A DNA stretch of 64,000 nucleotides, from assembly GCF_029784165.1 (NCBI RefSeq), contig NC_073695.1:163292022-163356021 (forward strand). Reading direction: 5' to 3'. This document shows positions 22,002 through 39,007 of this stretch, one piece after another; position 1 is the stretch's first letter, and each line of letters opens with the position of its first letter. Both the position numbers and the translations under genes were made by a program. Under the pieces are notes generated by a model. That model ran no database searches, was not told the origin of the DNA, and saw nothing but the letters and a program-made list of their open reading frames with translations. Source of the stretch: Wyeomyia smithii (lineage: Eukaryota; Arthropoda; Insecta; Diptera; Culicidae).

Positions 22002-23500
22002 TCATATTTTAATACTAGCGTGTTTTATGAACACGTATAGCTGTGTCATGTACTGGAGATCACCGCTTCCCAGAATGTCTCTAACGGGTACGTTCGGTTG
22101 TTTTCCTCGGGCCCGAAGGGAATCTATAAGCTCAGACCTAACACCACAGTTTCGGTACACGACCAAACAACATGCTCGATGTCATGGTAGCCGACGCCAC
22201 AAACGCAGTGATTACTGTCTACAAGCCCTATACGAAAGAGATGCGTGTTTAACGTATAGTGATTGGACATAAGTCTGGATATCACGCGAATGAAGTCCCG
22301 ACCTACATCCAACCCCTTGAACCATGCTTTCGTCGATACCTTAGGAAAAATGGAATGTAGCCACCGTCCCAGTTCATCTGAGTTCCATGATGATTGCCAA
22401 CTGTTGAGTGTTCTCTGACGCAAAATGCTATAAAATTCATCATAAGCAATTGGTCTTTCATAAATATCGCCGTCAATAGCACCCACCTTAGCTAAAGAGT
22501 CAGCCTTTTCGTTACCCGGAATCGAGCAATGAGAAGGGACCCACGCTAAGGTAACCCGGTAATTTTTATCTGTTAAAGCACTTAAAAACCGCCGTATTTT
22601 CCCCAGGAAATACGGGGTGTGCTTCACAGGCTTCATTGATCGCAGAGCCTCAATGGCACTGAGACTATCTGTGAAGATGAAGTAGTGGTCTATGGGTAGG
22701 GTTTCGATGATTCCAAGAGAGTACTGAATAGCAGCAAGTTCTGCGACGTACACGGAAGCAGGAGCATCGAGTTTGTAGGAGACGGTAAAATTTTCGTGGA
22801 AAACACCGAAGCCAGTGGACTCATCTAGATTAGATCCGTCAGTGTAAAACCTTTTATCATAACTAACATGTTTAAACTCATTGGAAAAAATCTTAGGGAT
22901 CTCTTGGGGTCGCAATTGATCCGGGATACCAGAAATGTCTTGTTTCATGGAGGTGTCGAAGAATATAGCATTATTAGAAGTATCTAAAAGTGCGACATTG
23001 GAGGAATCGTATGAAGAAGGATTAATATCTTGAGCCATATAGTCAAAATATAAAGTCATAAATCTGGATTGAGATTGAAGGTCGACCAACCTCTCGAAAT
23101 TTTCAATTACTAATGGGTTCATAACTGTGCATCGAATAAGCAACCGGTAAGAGAGATTCCAAAAACGATGTTTCAACGGAAGAATACCCGCTAACACTTC
23201 AAGACTCATCGTATGGGTCGACTGCATGCAACCCAAGGCAATACGCAAACAACGATATTGTATTCTCTCTAATTTTATAATGTGCGTGTTCGCGGCGGAG
23301 CAAAAGCAGAAACAGCCGTACTCAAGAACTGACAATATCGTTGTTTGGTATAACCTTAGAAGGTCTCCTGGGTGAGCACCCCACCAAGTTCCGGTAATCG
23401 TACGAAGAAAATTAATCCTCTGTTGGCATTTTTGTGTCAGATACCTAATATGACAAGCCCAGGTGCATTTGGAGTCGAACCAGACCCCGAGATATTTAGC
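22002..23500 (-). pseudogene. ORF2 C-terminal part of non-LTR retrotransposon A (end of RT, RNase H)
   Basis: The frame 22124-23335 gives the end of the RT region (LSVLEYGCFCFCSAANTHI), then an RNase H domain: YTDGSNLDESTGFG (first Asp), AELAAIQYSL (Glu), FTDSLSAIEAL (Asp) and WVPSHCSIPGNEKAD (final Asp), followed by the C-terminal cysteine-rich region CVCGVGYHDIEHVVWSC. One base is missing near 22151 relative to copy B, so the frame is lost before the native stop at 22002-22004. RNase H degrades RNA of the hybrid during reverse transcription; its presence places the element in the I/R1/Loa group rather than Jockey proper. Confidence 0.9.
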
Positions 23501-24000
23501 NNNNNNNNNNNNNNNNNNNNNNNNNNNNNNNNNNNNNNNNNNNNNNNNNNNNNNNNNNNNNNNNNNNNNNNNNNNNNNNNNNNNNNNNNNNNNNNNNNNN
23601 NNNNNNNNNNNNNNNNNNNNNNNNNNNNNNNNNNNNNNNNNNNNNNNNNNNNNNNNNNNNNNNNNNNNNNNNNNNNNNNNNNNNNNNNNNNNNNNNNNNN
23701 NNNNNNNNNNNNNNNNNNNNNNNNNNNNNNNNNNNNNNNNNNNNNNNNNNNNNNNNNNNNNNNNNNNNNNNNNNNNNNNNNNNNNNNNNNNNNNNNNNNN
23801 NNNNNNNNNNNNNNNNNNNNNNNNNNNNNNNNNNNNNNNNNNNNNNNNNNNNNNNNNNNNNNNNNNNNNNNNNNNNNNNNNNNNNNNNNNNNNNNNNNNN
23901 NNNNNNNNNNNNNNNNNNNNNNNNNNNNNNNNNNNNNNNNNNNNNNNNNNNNNNNNNNNNNNNNNNNNNNNNNNNNNNNNNNNNNNNNNNNNNNNNNNNN
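23501..24000. other. Assembly gap (500 N)
   Basis: Exactly 500 unknown bases, probably a placeholder of arbitrary length. It separates ORF2 sequence from the (TAA)n array, so the array may be longer than shown and intervening element sequence may be missing. Confidence 0.95.
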
Positions 24001-28465
<4,465 letters not shown>

Positions 28466-28918
28466 GATAAAAATTCTAAAGTGAATACTTCACCGAACGT
28501 CTAAGTCACGACCTCACGGCTGATAGTAGGATTAATCCACAGAACAAACAATGACGATCCAGCTTCGTGTTGTGACACAGTGGCCATATCCTACACGCGA
28601 CCTTGTAGATGCCACTTGTAGTTGACTTCCACTCGCTCGATCGTATGGTGGTCCGTGCTGCTGGCGGGGTAACAGCGGTGCGGGAGAATTATTCTTGCTG
28701 ATATATCAGCTGCGTATCAGATCACTGGCGGGGTAGCCTGCCCCTACCAGTGTGCAGAAGATGTTTCTGCCGATAAACTACCGGCTATTGTTATCGCGCA
28801 GCACAAGAACTAATCGACAAAAAAACACCCGTACGATAACTCGTGTATTGTTATTTTGCAAACTCAAACGGAGATGAACAATTTGCGTCTAATCGAGACG
28901 AAAGCAAAACAACGAATG
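28466..28918 (-). promoter_or_regulatory. Probable 5' UTR and internal promoter region of non-LTR element A
   Basis: This block sits between the microsatellite and the target duplication at 28919, so on the minus strand it is the 5' end of the insertion, starting cattcgttgttttgctttcg. It is richer in G and C than its surroundings and contains two ggcggggtarc-type repeats (near 28665 and 28728). Non-LTR elements usually carry their promoter here, but no motif is diagnostic. Copy B is truncated before this region, so there is no second copy to compare. Confidence 0.6.
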
Positions 28919-29332
28919 ACGTTTTTTGTTGTTGAATAATAATTTTACCATGAAAAACATTGTCTAAATGTATGGGAAAAATGCCTGAAAAAATGCTGTT
29001 AAGATACATAACGACCCCCCTTTGTCATGGTAAAAATGGCAAAAACGATGTTTTTTATTGTTCTGGACAAAGATATTTAATGTAAAATTGATGTATTTAC
29101 AATGGAAAACAAAGTTAAATTATGGTATGGCTATGTACAATTACAGCAATTTTTAAGGTTTTTTCAATGTTTTTTTAATTTTATTTTTTTCGGGAAGCGA
29201 AAGCGCAACCTGCAAATTATATGTGACGTATCAAGTCTCGTCGCACGTACATGGAAATTCTAGGAGCGAGAGAGAAAGAGCAGTCACTAATGCACTCGAT
29301 GTGAGAAATAAAGTGTCCGTATATGCAGTGAT

Positions 29333-29732
29333 GCCACATTTTCATCTGTATTTTGGAGCTCAAAAAATCTTATCACCTTGGTAAAATTTGAGAAAATCTG
29401 TAAAATAAAATCTGCATATGTACTGGACATATCCTTCTCGAAAAAAAATGCGATATACACACTTCGATAATATTACCGAGTACGGTAAAATGAATTACCG
29501 AGATTTCAACAGCTGAGATCTCGGTAAACGGTTATACATCAGAATACTGAGATTCTGTAAAATCAACAATTCACAACTTGTCAAACTTTAACGAAATTCT
29601 CGGTAATATTTTACCGGGACTCGGAAATTTCAACTGTCGAATTATTACGAAAATTTCGGTGAAATTTACTGAAGTACGCATTTTGCGATTTCTCAGTTAA
29701 ATCCAGGAAATGATGAAAACGATTAATTATCC
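29333..29732. repeat. Inner part of the left arm with accgag and ctcggt motifs
   Basis: Starts with cagtgatgccacat, resembling transposon ends elsewhere in the window, and contains many short inverted motifs such as ctcggtaatattttaccg. The mirror is 31887-32299. It may itself be the long TIR of a transposon of about 3 kb at the centre of the palindrome (29333-32299). Confidence 0.55.
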
Positions 29733-31886
29733 GTATAATTTTATTAATTATTTTGTCAACACTTGACGTTAACTCGTGAGTTAACTCGTGAGTTAACGTC
29801 ATTTTTATTTATGTTTATGTACATAGACCACTCTGTACCGAAACGATACGAGGATTCCAGTAAAATATATATGAAGTCAGAGTGGTCTATGCACGCAAAG
29901 GTTCAAGTGTACAATCATTGTACTTCCCGATTTGCACAAATTATGCACTAAAACCGCACAATAAATGTGTGAAAAGGATAACGCAGCTGTTGTACTGCGA
30001 ATACATTGACATAGATTGAAATCAGAATATGTATCATATACGCAGTGATGCCACATATACAGATTGATCTGCATTTATACAGATTTTTTGCGTATTTTTC
30101 ATACAGATTTCTGCATATACAGATTACAGATTTTCTGGAAATAATACAGATTTATACAGATTTATTTTGGTTGGCATGGGGTCGTAAATTAAACTTTTTT
30201 ATATAGTTGAAAAATATAAATTAACTCAAATGCGGTGGAGCGTGTCGGATAAGCTACGTATAAACGTGTGCGTGAATGAATTCGCGGAGAAAATGTTAAA
30301 CAAGCTACACACTTAACTGCATAATATTTTCTCGGTGAATGATTACCGAACTACTTGAAAACATTTTCGATCACCGTTGTTCCGTAACAAAATTACTGAG
30401 AAATTGGAAACCGAATGTGTTCACCGGAATACCGTAAATTTGTTTGCCGAAAAAATCCGTAAAACAGCAAATTTCCGAGTTCAGTAAACTAAAATACCGA
30501 ATCTCGGAAGCTTGACATCATTTAACCGAGATCTCGTTGAACCAAAAAAGCTCTTACCGAGATTCCGAAAAATAGAACTGTCAAAATAACGAAAGCTTCA
30601 TTATCAATTTTGTTTGTGTTTCGGTTTAGATGTAAAAAGAACAGGTTTCGCGGTTGATCATCATTCCGGAGAAATCTGTAATATTCAGAATAACCTAAAA
30701 TGTTGAGTAAGTATACAATATTATTTCTCAGATCTTGATTGTGTTTATTGCAAATATAATACTAGAAGGAAACAATTAATTCTTTCCTTACTCGATTTTG
30801 TAGGTTAACGACTCACTTCGCAGGATGAAAGCTGCAGTGATGGATGTTGTTTTATTTCCAGGAAGCAACACAACTCCCCTGTTTCTACCAATGCTGTAAT
30901 AAGTTGAATCATTTGACAAAATAATTAATAAAATTATACACCCAACGCAAACGGGGAACATTTTATTACTTTGGGGCAATTTTCTATTACTTATTGTGTC
31001 TTATGACTGAGCATTATACACAAATAGTAATAACCGAAAAGTAACAAAAATTATGACGGCCACACGCTTGTATGTGTTTCTGCAGAAGAAAATACAGCCA
31101 AGCACCGCAATGCATGTGTTAGCAAAACTTCACTCGCTGCATTTGTATTGATGCAACGATCAGATTAATTTTTGTCCTCTTCATCCACACATAATGAGAA
31201 TCTCACCCGTCAACCTCAAATGTCTAATTAGAAACACTTTCGTTTCGTCCCGCAGTGTTTATTTGAAATGAAAATATGTTATACTGTCTGAACAGAGTTG
31301 CCGAAGTTGCGAATATTGTTCTGGATGGGCACGAATTTTGTATTTACAAACAGGTGCAAATGAGTTTCCATGAACCAATGATTATGTGTTTTGGATAGCT
31401 TGCAAGAAAGCGAATGTTTTTGTTTTTCTCTAACGCAGTTTACAGATCGTTATGTCAATTGAAGACGCATTCCAAGTCTTTGAAATCATCAACGTTTGCA
31501 TACTCTATGACGGGGAAAATGCTGCTTGGCAGCTCTTGTCATATTCTTTCTCTACTCCGTATGCATACAACGAGAGAACTAATACACGCTCACCGGATGA
31601 ATTGGAGATTGAAGGAACTTGTAACATGTGCAACATATGCGACGGTGTGTGACTTTTTTTTCTTGAGATGGAAAGGGAGCAGTTCTTGACAGAAAAAATC
31701 GTGCATGTGGTTGAAACGACCATTATTAGATAGTCGTACTCCCGTAACACGTGCTAAATATATGACAGTATGTGTTGTTACTTGACTGGGGAAGAATTTT
31801 ATTGCCTTTTAAGTAATAGGTTTGTAACCTTAAAGGCAATTTTGCGCTATTGCTTCTAAAGTAATAAGGAAAAGTTTTGCGTGTAT
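29733..31886. other. Spacer at the centre of the 21-kb inverted duplication; no gene seen
   Basis: About 2.15 kb without convincing coding sequence. It contains near-palindromic gacgttaactcgtgagtt repeats at 29764-29799, a hairpin with arms catagaccactctg and cagagtggtctatg at about 29821-29896, another cagtgatgccacat end at about 30043 followed by repeated atacagatt motifs, and more accgag/ctcggt motifs at 30400-30560. A second hairpin (aaggcaat/attgcctt) lies near 31803-31843. Confidence 0.6.
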
Positions 31887-33770
31887 GGATAATTAATCGT
31901 TTTCATCATTTCCTGGATTTATCTGAGAAATCGCAAAATGCGTACTTCAGTAAATTTTACCGAAATTTTCGTAATAATTCGACAGTTGAAATTTCCGAGT
32001 CCCGGTAAAATATTACCGAGAATTTCGTTAAAGGTTGACAAGTTGTGAATTGTTGATTTTACAGAATCTCAGTATTCTGATGTATTACCGTTTACCGAGA
32101 TCTCAGCTGTTGAAATCTCGGTAATTCATTTTACCGTACTCGGTAATACTATCGAAGTGTGTATATCGCATTTTTTTCGAGAAGGATATGTCCAGTACAT
32201 ATGCAGATTTTATTTTACAGATTTTTTCAAATTTTACCAAGGTGACAAGATTTTTTGAGCTCCAAAATACAGATGAAAATGTGGCATCACTGCATATACG
32301 GACACTTTATTTCTCACATCGAGTGTATTAGTGGCTGCTCTTTCTCTCTCGCTCCTAGAATTTCCATGTACGTGCTACGAGACTTGATACGTCACATATA
32401 ATTTGCAGGTTGCGCTTTCGCTTCCCGAAAAAAATAAAATTAAAAAAACATTGAAAAAACCTTAAAAATTGCTGTAATTGTACATAGCCATACCATAATT
32501 TAACTATGTTTTCCATTGTAAATACATCAATTTTACATTAAATATCATTGTCCAGAACAATAAAAAACATCGTTTCTGCCATTTTAACCATGACAAAGGG
32601 GGGTCGTTATGTATCTTAACAGCATTTTTTCAGGCATTTTTCCCATACATTTAGAAGTCACTGACAATGTTTTTCATGGTAAAATTATTATTCAGCAACA
32701 ACAAACGTTGTTAAAACATGGTAATGACAACAATCGTTTACAAGCTTCCAGTAAAAATACCGTGTTTTTGTTAGTCTCACTCATACTGTCAGTTCGTGCT
32801 TGCTGCTACTCAGGGGAATGCCTGAAGTAGAAAGAGTATCTCGAAAGCGTGTGTGGAAAAGAATTGTTGAGAAGCGTAGCGTATGTCTCGTTCTCAAGCA
32901 GAAAGAAGGAGGAAGGTTTTGCTTCTCGCTCGCTTTGCAATGCTGCTTGATACTAGTTGAAACTGTTTAGGTGTAGTAGTTTGAAGCTGCCAAATACATT
33001 GAAAAAACGCTAGAGCATTAATTGCGTTATGCGGCATAACTTATGCCCAACACGCAATCATTGTACTGGTTCCAAACTATACATCAACAATTGCGCTGAA
33101 AACGCACAAGTTTGTACTGGTTTCGCACCATCCAACTTTTGCGTGTGTACATTGGTGAGATAAAATCCCCGATTTCGCAAAGAAACTGTTGATTTTCTGT
33201 ATCCCAATTTTAAACCACTTCATAACCTTTATATTAGAACATTTTGTTTGAAAGAATCCGTTGAACAGAATTTTATTCAGAGATTTTTGGAAAGTTGCTT
33301 CTACTGAACAATTTGCTCGATGGCACATAGACCACTCTGTTCCGCAACGGCTCATACTTGAAAGAAAATCACCCATGGTAGCCCCATTAAGGAAATCGTA
33401 TACAAACATGAACTGTTATACGATTTAGTTTCACACCGTTTCACTTTAAGTTTACGTTCCCAAACGAATCGAATTTTATGTTGGTGACTAAAATGAAGTA
33501 TTAAATGGAGAATTTGGATATCACCAAACCAAGTATTTGAACAATCTAATTCGGAGAATCATTTTCGATTTTCTATCGCATGGAACAAGAAAAACATAAT
33601 GAGAAGGACAACATGGTTAGTGTTTATTTTTGTTATTTTTTCGGGAGTCCGCTATTTTTTTATCCACCAAGTTCGTGTGCAAGCTTACCTCTAAATATAT
33701 GCAAAAGACTATTTCCTTGTGTAACTTTTTTCATCTCGAAGAATACATTTTAAAAAATACATTAAAATAG

Positions 33771-33958
33771 CAAAGCCTTGGTGCTACATTCCGTATCGGA
33801 ACTCGACCTTCTGTTTATTATACACAGACTTCGCAGCCAACTGTTAAATGTACAGGACAACTTCGGGGCTAGCACTACGATCCTACTGACACTAACAGTC
33901 TCTCCCGAGCCGACTGGGTTGTTAGACCAGCATCGTACCTCGAGACAAGCTGGGAGAG
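33771..33958 (-). mobile_element. tRNA-headed SINE (Feilai-like), copy 2
   Basis: Mirror of the SINE at 20376-20578. The tRNA head is at the right (gacaagctgggag, 33946-33958). About 18 bases including the B box are deleted between repeated cga triplets, so this copy has probably lost its internal pol III promoter. Confidence 0.75.
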
Positions 33959-34562
33959 TAGTAAAAAGCAAAGTCTATGTGTATATAGAGTCGCGTAAAG
34001 AGAAAATCCATCGTTTCGGCAACACAGTTTTCGTGCCGTTTGTTGCCAAGAACTATACAGTTCTGTTTTTTACCATGCATAAGCGAGTATCATTTTTTGA
34101 AATTCTTCACAAGGTACACAGTTTGGAAAGATAACACCGGTGATGCTTTCTTAAATTTAACTGAACCAGTGTACAGGTTTAATGTTGGACTGAAATGTGT
34201 AGTTAAAACTTCGGAAAAACACATATTCTTTATCACGCTTAATTACAACACTTTTCATCCCCTCCTAACATTATCACCTTGTTTATGTACATTGCTCGAT
34301 TGATACCCTCCTTTGACACTGATTTGGTTCCTGTGGTTTCATCTTTGCGCGACTCTATATTATAAACATAGACTCTGGTAAAAAGTAGTAGTAAAGGACT
34401 AATGTGACAAACATAACATCTACGGGAAAATCACATGCATACTATGTTTCATTACGTAATATCTATGTGAACTTGGTAACGTCAAACAGAATGAAGTATC
34501 GCATGAACTCTCTGTGCAAAAATATATAGAAACCAAAATGGCGAAGCTGTTGTCTAAAGCTG

Positions 34563-34799
34563 AAACCTCATTGAATCCACAAATGGCCGACTTCGAGTCA
34601 CCACTTCGAATTTGCGAAAGCACAAGACTCGGAAATAGTTAATGCGTTCCCTGTGAAAATGCTATTTTATGTTTGCTGTGGTGAAGCAAACATAAAATAG
34701 AATTTTCATAGGGAACGCAATGAGTATTTCCGAGTCTTGTGCTTATGAAAATTCGAAGTGGTGACTCGAAGTCGGCCATTTTTGGATTCAATGAGGTTT
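34563..34799. mobile_element. 237-bp foldback MITE, copy 2
   Basis: Mirror of copy 1 at 18271-18507. It differs by a handful of substitutions near the centre (tgctgtggtgaagca instead of the tgcttcagcacagca form). The palindrome is preserved. Confidence 0.8.
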
Positions 34800-36298
34800 T
34801 ACTTTAATTCTGTCTTTGGACATAAAATGGAATTTGTCGATAGCTTGCCAATAAGTGAGATTTAGAAAAAAAAATATAAGAACTCGATATCGACTCTTAG
34901 GCTCACTGGTTTACACAGATTAAGTTCAAAGGTAGGGATACCATCCGTCTTGATTTAGCAGGACATGTTCTGATTTATTTTTTATATATTAGCATTTGTT
35001 CTGATTTTCTTAAGATATTTAATTTTGTTATGTGGTAATGAGCAAAATTTTTGAAAATTTTGAAAATCTTCCTACGCTCTGACGAGTTACATCCGTGGCT
35101 AACATGTGAACTCTGGCACGGTTCTTTTCATACGTCGCTCGCTGGCACTCAGTGTCAAACCACTCAGTGGGTGTGGTTGTCGCAGATGCACTCAACACTT
35201 CTCTCGCTGTGGTGCTGATTGTACTGTGGATATGCCTCCACTGTTCATTCTGGGTACCTCCAACTTAATCTTCGATCCGCTCATCAACCTTCTGCAAGTA
35301 CTCTGAAGCCACTTCTCCAATTGATAGGCGCTGGATGTTCAACTACAGTTACAGTCCTCCTTGTCGTGCCGACCTAAGGGGCGACATCTGGCTTCTTACT
35401 CTTCTTCCTCATCCACCTCGATGATCCCTGTTGTATTTTTCGTAAGTGATGCCATTCACTCGGAAAATACTTGAATGTTTTTAATGCTTTTTATCACCAT
35501 CATGCACAATTCCTCCTGCAGGCGACAGTTTTACCGTCTGAGGGTTACCGGAGAATCTGCATCTTTAATATACTTAATACTAACTTAATACTACTACTTA
35601 ATATAATATACTTACGCACAAGCAATATGCTTCAACACGTATATTTCAAACTTAATCCAGAACGGATTCAAAAGTAGAAAGAAGCTCACACTACACACGA
35701 CATTGAGCAGCGGTATGCTGTTCTTATGCTTCACGCAAAACCGTAATAACTCCTGCGCACTTTTGAATCTTTTGGTAATTGATATAAGTGATGATCAAAG
35801 TCGGATCTCTTACTACACCCGTAATTGTACGCTCTGTACTTCATTTTGAATGTTCACTTGAAATTATTTTAGAATATAACAGGTGACATCATAAAAAATA
35901 TAAATCAAAACAACAAAACATGTTGTTCAGCAACACTGCCAGCAAGTCTGATGATAAATTTTAACGCACTCGGGGTTTTTGATTTCAACCAATCAGTGAG
36001 TGGTTCCCAAAGTGGATGCAAATCTATACCCAGTTGTCTCCCCTTAGGTGCCGACCATCGATCAGAACTAAGGTTGCTGATATTTTATCAATATTCGATA
36101 TCATCGATATTTACTCATCACAATATCGATACTTTTGAGAGATATTGTTGTCCTTGATATTATCGATATTTCGATATTGTGACTCGATATTGCTGTCCGA
36201 TATTCTCGGTTGCCATCAGGGGAGTGCTGCCGTCAAAATTTTGCCTACCAATCATAAATTCATCATGGCATCAAAATTAAATTTAACATGCTTACACA

Positions 36299-36960
36299 AA
36301 CATGCTAGTTTTGTACTCATTATTCCCCCTAAACTTAAAAAAACAGTAGTGGCGTACTAGTTGTAGCATCAATCGATTATGATATATGGACATAACATGT
36401 GCATCCACTTGGTCTCAGTAGACAGGTTACTACGTTGATCGCGCGATGTACGGTGAATATTTTGAAACTCAGCTTGGAAAATAGCTTCAATTGATGGGTT
36501 AACACTGATGCTAACCAATTTTTTTTCTTGCATCTTATAGCATTTTTTCTCAGCTTTCCAATGCTGGTCTCAGATCGAAAATCGGTAGTTGCGAACACGA
36601 TCAAAATTGCATTTTCCTAATATAATCCAAGATGGCGGCCAGATTCAAGATAGCGGCCGAAATTCTGACCACTTCAAATGAAAGCCCTACCATTCCTCTT
36701 TACAGAAAAGTGCTACTTGTAGTAATTTACATTACGAATTCTAGAGATATAGCTCAAATAATACATCAAGAATTGCTAAAATATCAACTTTTCTGAAAAC
36801 TGTTTCACCCCTTGGTGACCAAGGGGTCAACAAATTCGATCAAACAAAAATGGAATTATCATTTTTTCTCTATTTCTAATAACTATGTGCATTTATATCA
36901 AATTTAAAAGACCATGTGCACCTAGTGGCCTAGTTTCAGCTAGAATTGCTCTCGTATTAA
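36299..36960. other. No gene seen; aagatggcggcc-type repeat sequence
   Basis: Contains the two-unit phrase caagatggcggcc and caagatagcggcc near 36630-36655, of a kind frequent in mosquito repeats. No coding sequence recognised. Confidence 0.4.
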
Positions 36961-37130
36961 ATGTGACATGTAACATTACATGTAACACAACATGTTACAT
37001 ATTACATGATATTTGACATGTTACATATTTCGTGTTACATCACGTGTAACATGTTACAAATCACGTGGACACACAGGACAAATGACAAGTTACATATCAC
37101 ATGTAACATGTTACATGTCACATATTGCAT
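36961..37130. repeat. Degenerate palindromic tandem repeat of acatgttacat units
   Basis: A run of overlapping gtaacatgttacat and acatgtaacatg motifs, each self-complementary, so the segment can form many alternative hairpins. A 79-residue frame across it is repeat-derived. Confidence 0.7.
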
Positions 37131-37144
37131 GACGGTATTACCTC

Positions 37145-37370
37145 GATTTATGTACATAGACCACTCTGTTCCGAAACAGAATGGCCATTCTGTTTCGGAC
37201 GAATTTTCAACATGGTATAAATCAACTTTAAAGTTCGATTTTTAAAAATTTTTTTAGTCTTCTAACTTCAGCTTCTTGAGTAGATTTATGTAGGTTTATG
37301 TAAAAAACTCATTTTTGAAAAAATGGTCTTTAGACCTCTCTGTTCCGCAACGGCTCATATGTGCTTGAAT
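37145..37370. repeat. Segment bounded by direct agaccactctgttccg motifs
   Basis: catagaccactctgttccg at about 37147 and tagacctctctgttccgc at about 37332 are related. The same motif occurs at about 21000 (complement), 29824 and 33330. The right end continues with aacggctcatatg, as in the 21 and 33 kb copies. It may be the end of a widespread element. No gene seen. Confidence 0.4.
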
Positions 37371-38018
37371 TCATGCTGTAAATTATCGACAAATATCATT
37401 AAAAAAACATATGATTTGACGTAAATCTCATCTTTTCTCTTTAAAAAACAATTTAAAAATACAAAATCAATTCAACCTAAGACTAATATGTACATCTAGC
37501 TATACCTATCTATATGAGAAACGATATATCTATATGGGTATATAATAAACTTGAGGGATGATGTATCCTTGTCTTTTGGGAATCATAACCTAAGATGAAA
37601 AATAGAGAGAGAAAACAAACATTAGTATTATTTTTAAAGATCTATATATGAGCGGTTAGAGCAAAAGTGGTAAATGTGCCATTAAGTAATTTTTAAATGC
37701 AAAGGGTACCCGATCATACGATTATAACAAACGGGTAACACAAATATATCTGAACTTGATAGAAATAACAAAGCCTGTAATATTCTTGATATGCCAGAAT
37801 GATAAAAAGTACAGAATCATATCAAATTATGTTATTATACACTTGAATGTTCAAAAGTGGGTTTTTTTAAGCATAGTTGTAACAAAATTTGTTATTCAAT
37901 TGAAAAAATTTTGTACATTCTAACTAATTCTGAGATTTTTCTGCCCAAAACCTTACAAAACATGCTATAATTTGTTATAATCAGTAAGTAATTTTGATAG
38001 GAATTTTGTTATTTCAAC
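37371..38018. other. No gene seen
   Basis: AT-rich sequence with short frames only. Confidence 0.4.
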
Positions 38019-38020
38019 TA

Positions 38021-38349
38021 CACTGAATTCTGTTTTTACGTGATTTTTTTACATGATTTTATTTGACACGATTTTTTACGCGGTTTTCTCGAAATTATGC
38101 TATTTTTTACGCGATTTTCTTGAAATTACGCGATATGTGACATGGGAAATATTGTTTATGAGCCAAGATGTAACACACACACAAACATACACACACATTT
38201 ACCACATAACGAAAGATTTTGTAATGATGCGATCTTTATTTACGCGATTTGCTCCAAATTACGCGATTTTTTTACGCGATTCGTTCAAAATTACGCGATT
38301 CTTTTTTTTTTGCACGCACGCATCAATCGCGTAAAAAGAGAATCCAGTG
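38021..38349. mobile_element. TA-target MITE with ttacgcgat repeats, 329 bp
   Basis: The left end cactgaattctgtttttac and the complement of the right end cactggattctctttttac are bounded by TA at 38019-38020 and 38350-38351, as for Tc1/mariner-type elements. The interior contains about seven ttacgcgat(ttt) motifs, likely expanded from the end sequence. A short frame over it is not a gene. Confidence 0.8.
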
Positions 38350-38510
38350 TATAAACGAGACCAAGTTTAGAACACAAGTTGATACAAAAAGTTAGTAAAA
38401 AAATATCAAGATTTGTTATAATCCTGATATTTTCGACTGATCGGGTATTGATGCAGGAGAGACAACTGATGTAATTGTGAAAAAAATATTCTTACGTAAT
38501 TATTTAACGT

Positions 38511-38800
38511 CCCCTAAAACAGCATATCTCGCAGATTCACCCACTTGATACGAGGCCTGAGTGATATAGATGCTTTCCTGCTAACGACGCGACCGATTCC
38601 AGACGTTTCAGGAGTTAGAGTCGTCGTTGTTCCTTCTTCGATCTTAGGTTTCTTGCGTGGTCCAATTGCTTGCAAAGGCATCCCGCTGCCGTAGCTGTTG
38701 AAGTTGGTCATTTCATTCAAGCTTGCCATTGCAGCGGTTCCGACAATAGAAGTGGCATTTGCCAAAGATGTCCCATTGATTGAATAGCTAAAAACACCAC
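38511..38800 (-). pseudogene. TAF4-like C-terminal fragment (isolated exon or pseudogene)
   Basis: TAF4 is a TFIID subunit that pairs with TAF12 through a histone-fold region; its conserved C-terminal domain contains an AIGPRKK block and a RVNLRDLIF block. The minus strand reads LQAIGPRKKPKIEEG, a Thr- and Ser-rich linker, then RPRIKWVNLRDMLF and a TAG at about 38512-38514. The expected continuation (a charged YLEQE-type helix) is missing. The frame is open upstream to about 38800 (YSINGTSLANATSIVG), where tttttag could be a splice acceptor. No good splice donor falls before the stop. It is either an exon fragment or a truncated pseudogene. TAF4 assignment is from the two conserved blocks only. 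Confidence 0.6.
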
Positions 38801-39007
38801 ATCTACACCGTTTAATACTTACAATGGTTATCCTTGCGACTGCATTTCCTGCCGCCGATCGAACCTACAACATTCTCGAGGTTTATCCCGGATTTTCCAA
38901 GGTGTTTGTTTTTATTTAAAGATAGTTGAGGTTAAATCGGAACCCAGAGACACGATGAAAACGAGACTCTATAAAACATGCAGGTGCGGAAAAAAAAGTT
39001 CGTCAAC
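38801..39007. other. No gene seen
   Basis: Possible further TAF4-related codons upstream on the minus strand, but the frame is interrupted and no domain can be supported. Confidence 0.3.

Larger units (their letters stand above)
31887..36298. repeat. Right arm of the 21-kb inverted duplication
   Basis: About 4.4 kb, the reverse complement of the left-arm blocks between 14955 and 29732. It keeps the unoccupied sites for the LINE-bearing element (near 35750), the hAT element (near 34360) and the non-LTR element (near 32700). It has a few private small indels, for example about 14 extra bases near 33030 and an 18-base loss within the SINE near 33915. The outer boundary is at cttacac 36291-36297. 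Confidence 0.85.

Noticed and set aside
38801..38850. A 35-base intron between TAF4-like exons (gtaagtatt to tttttag)
   Set aside because: Too short for a spliceosomal intron, and joining the sides gives an in-frame stop.
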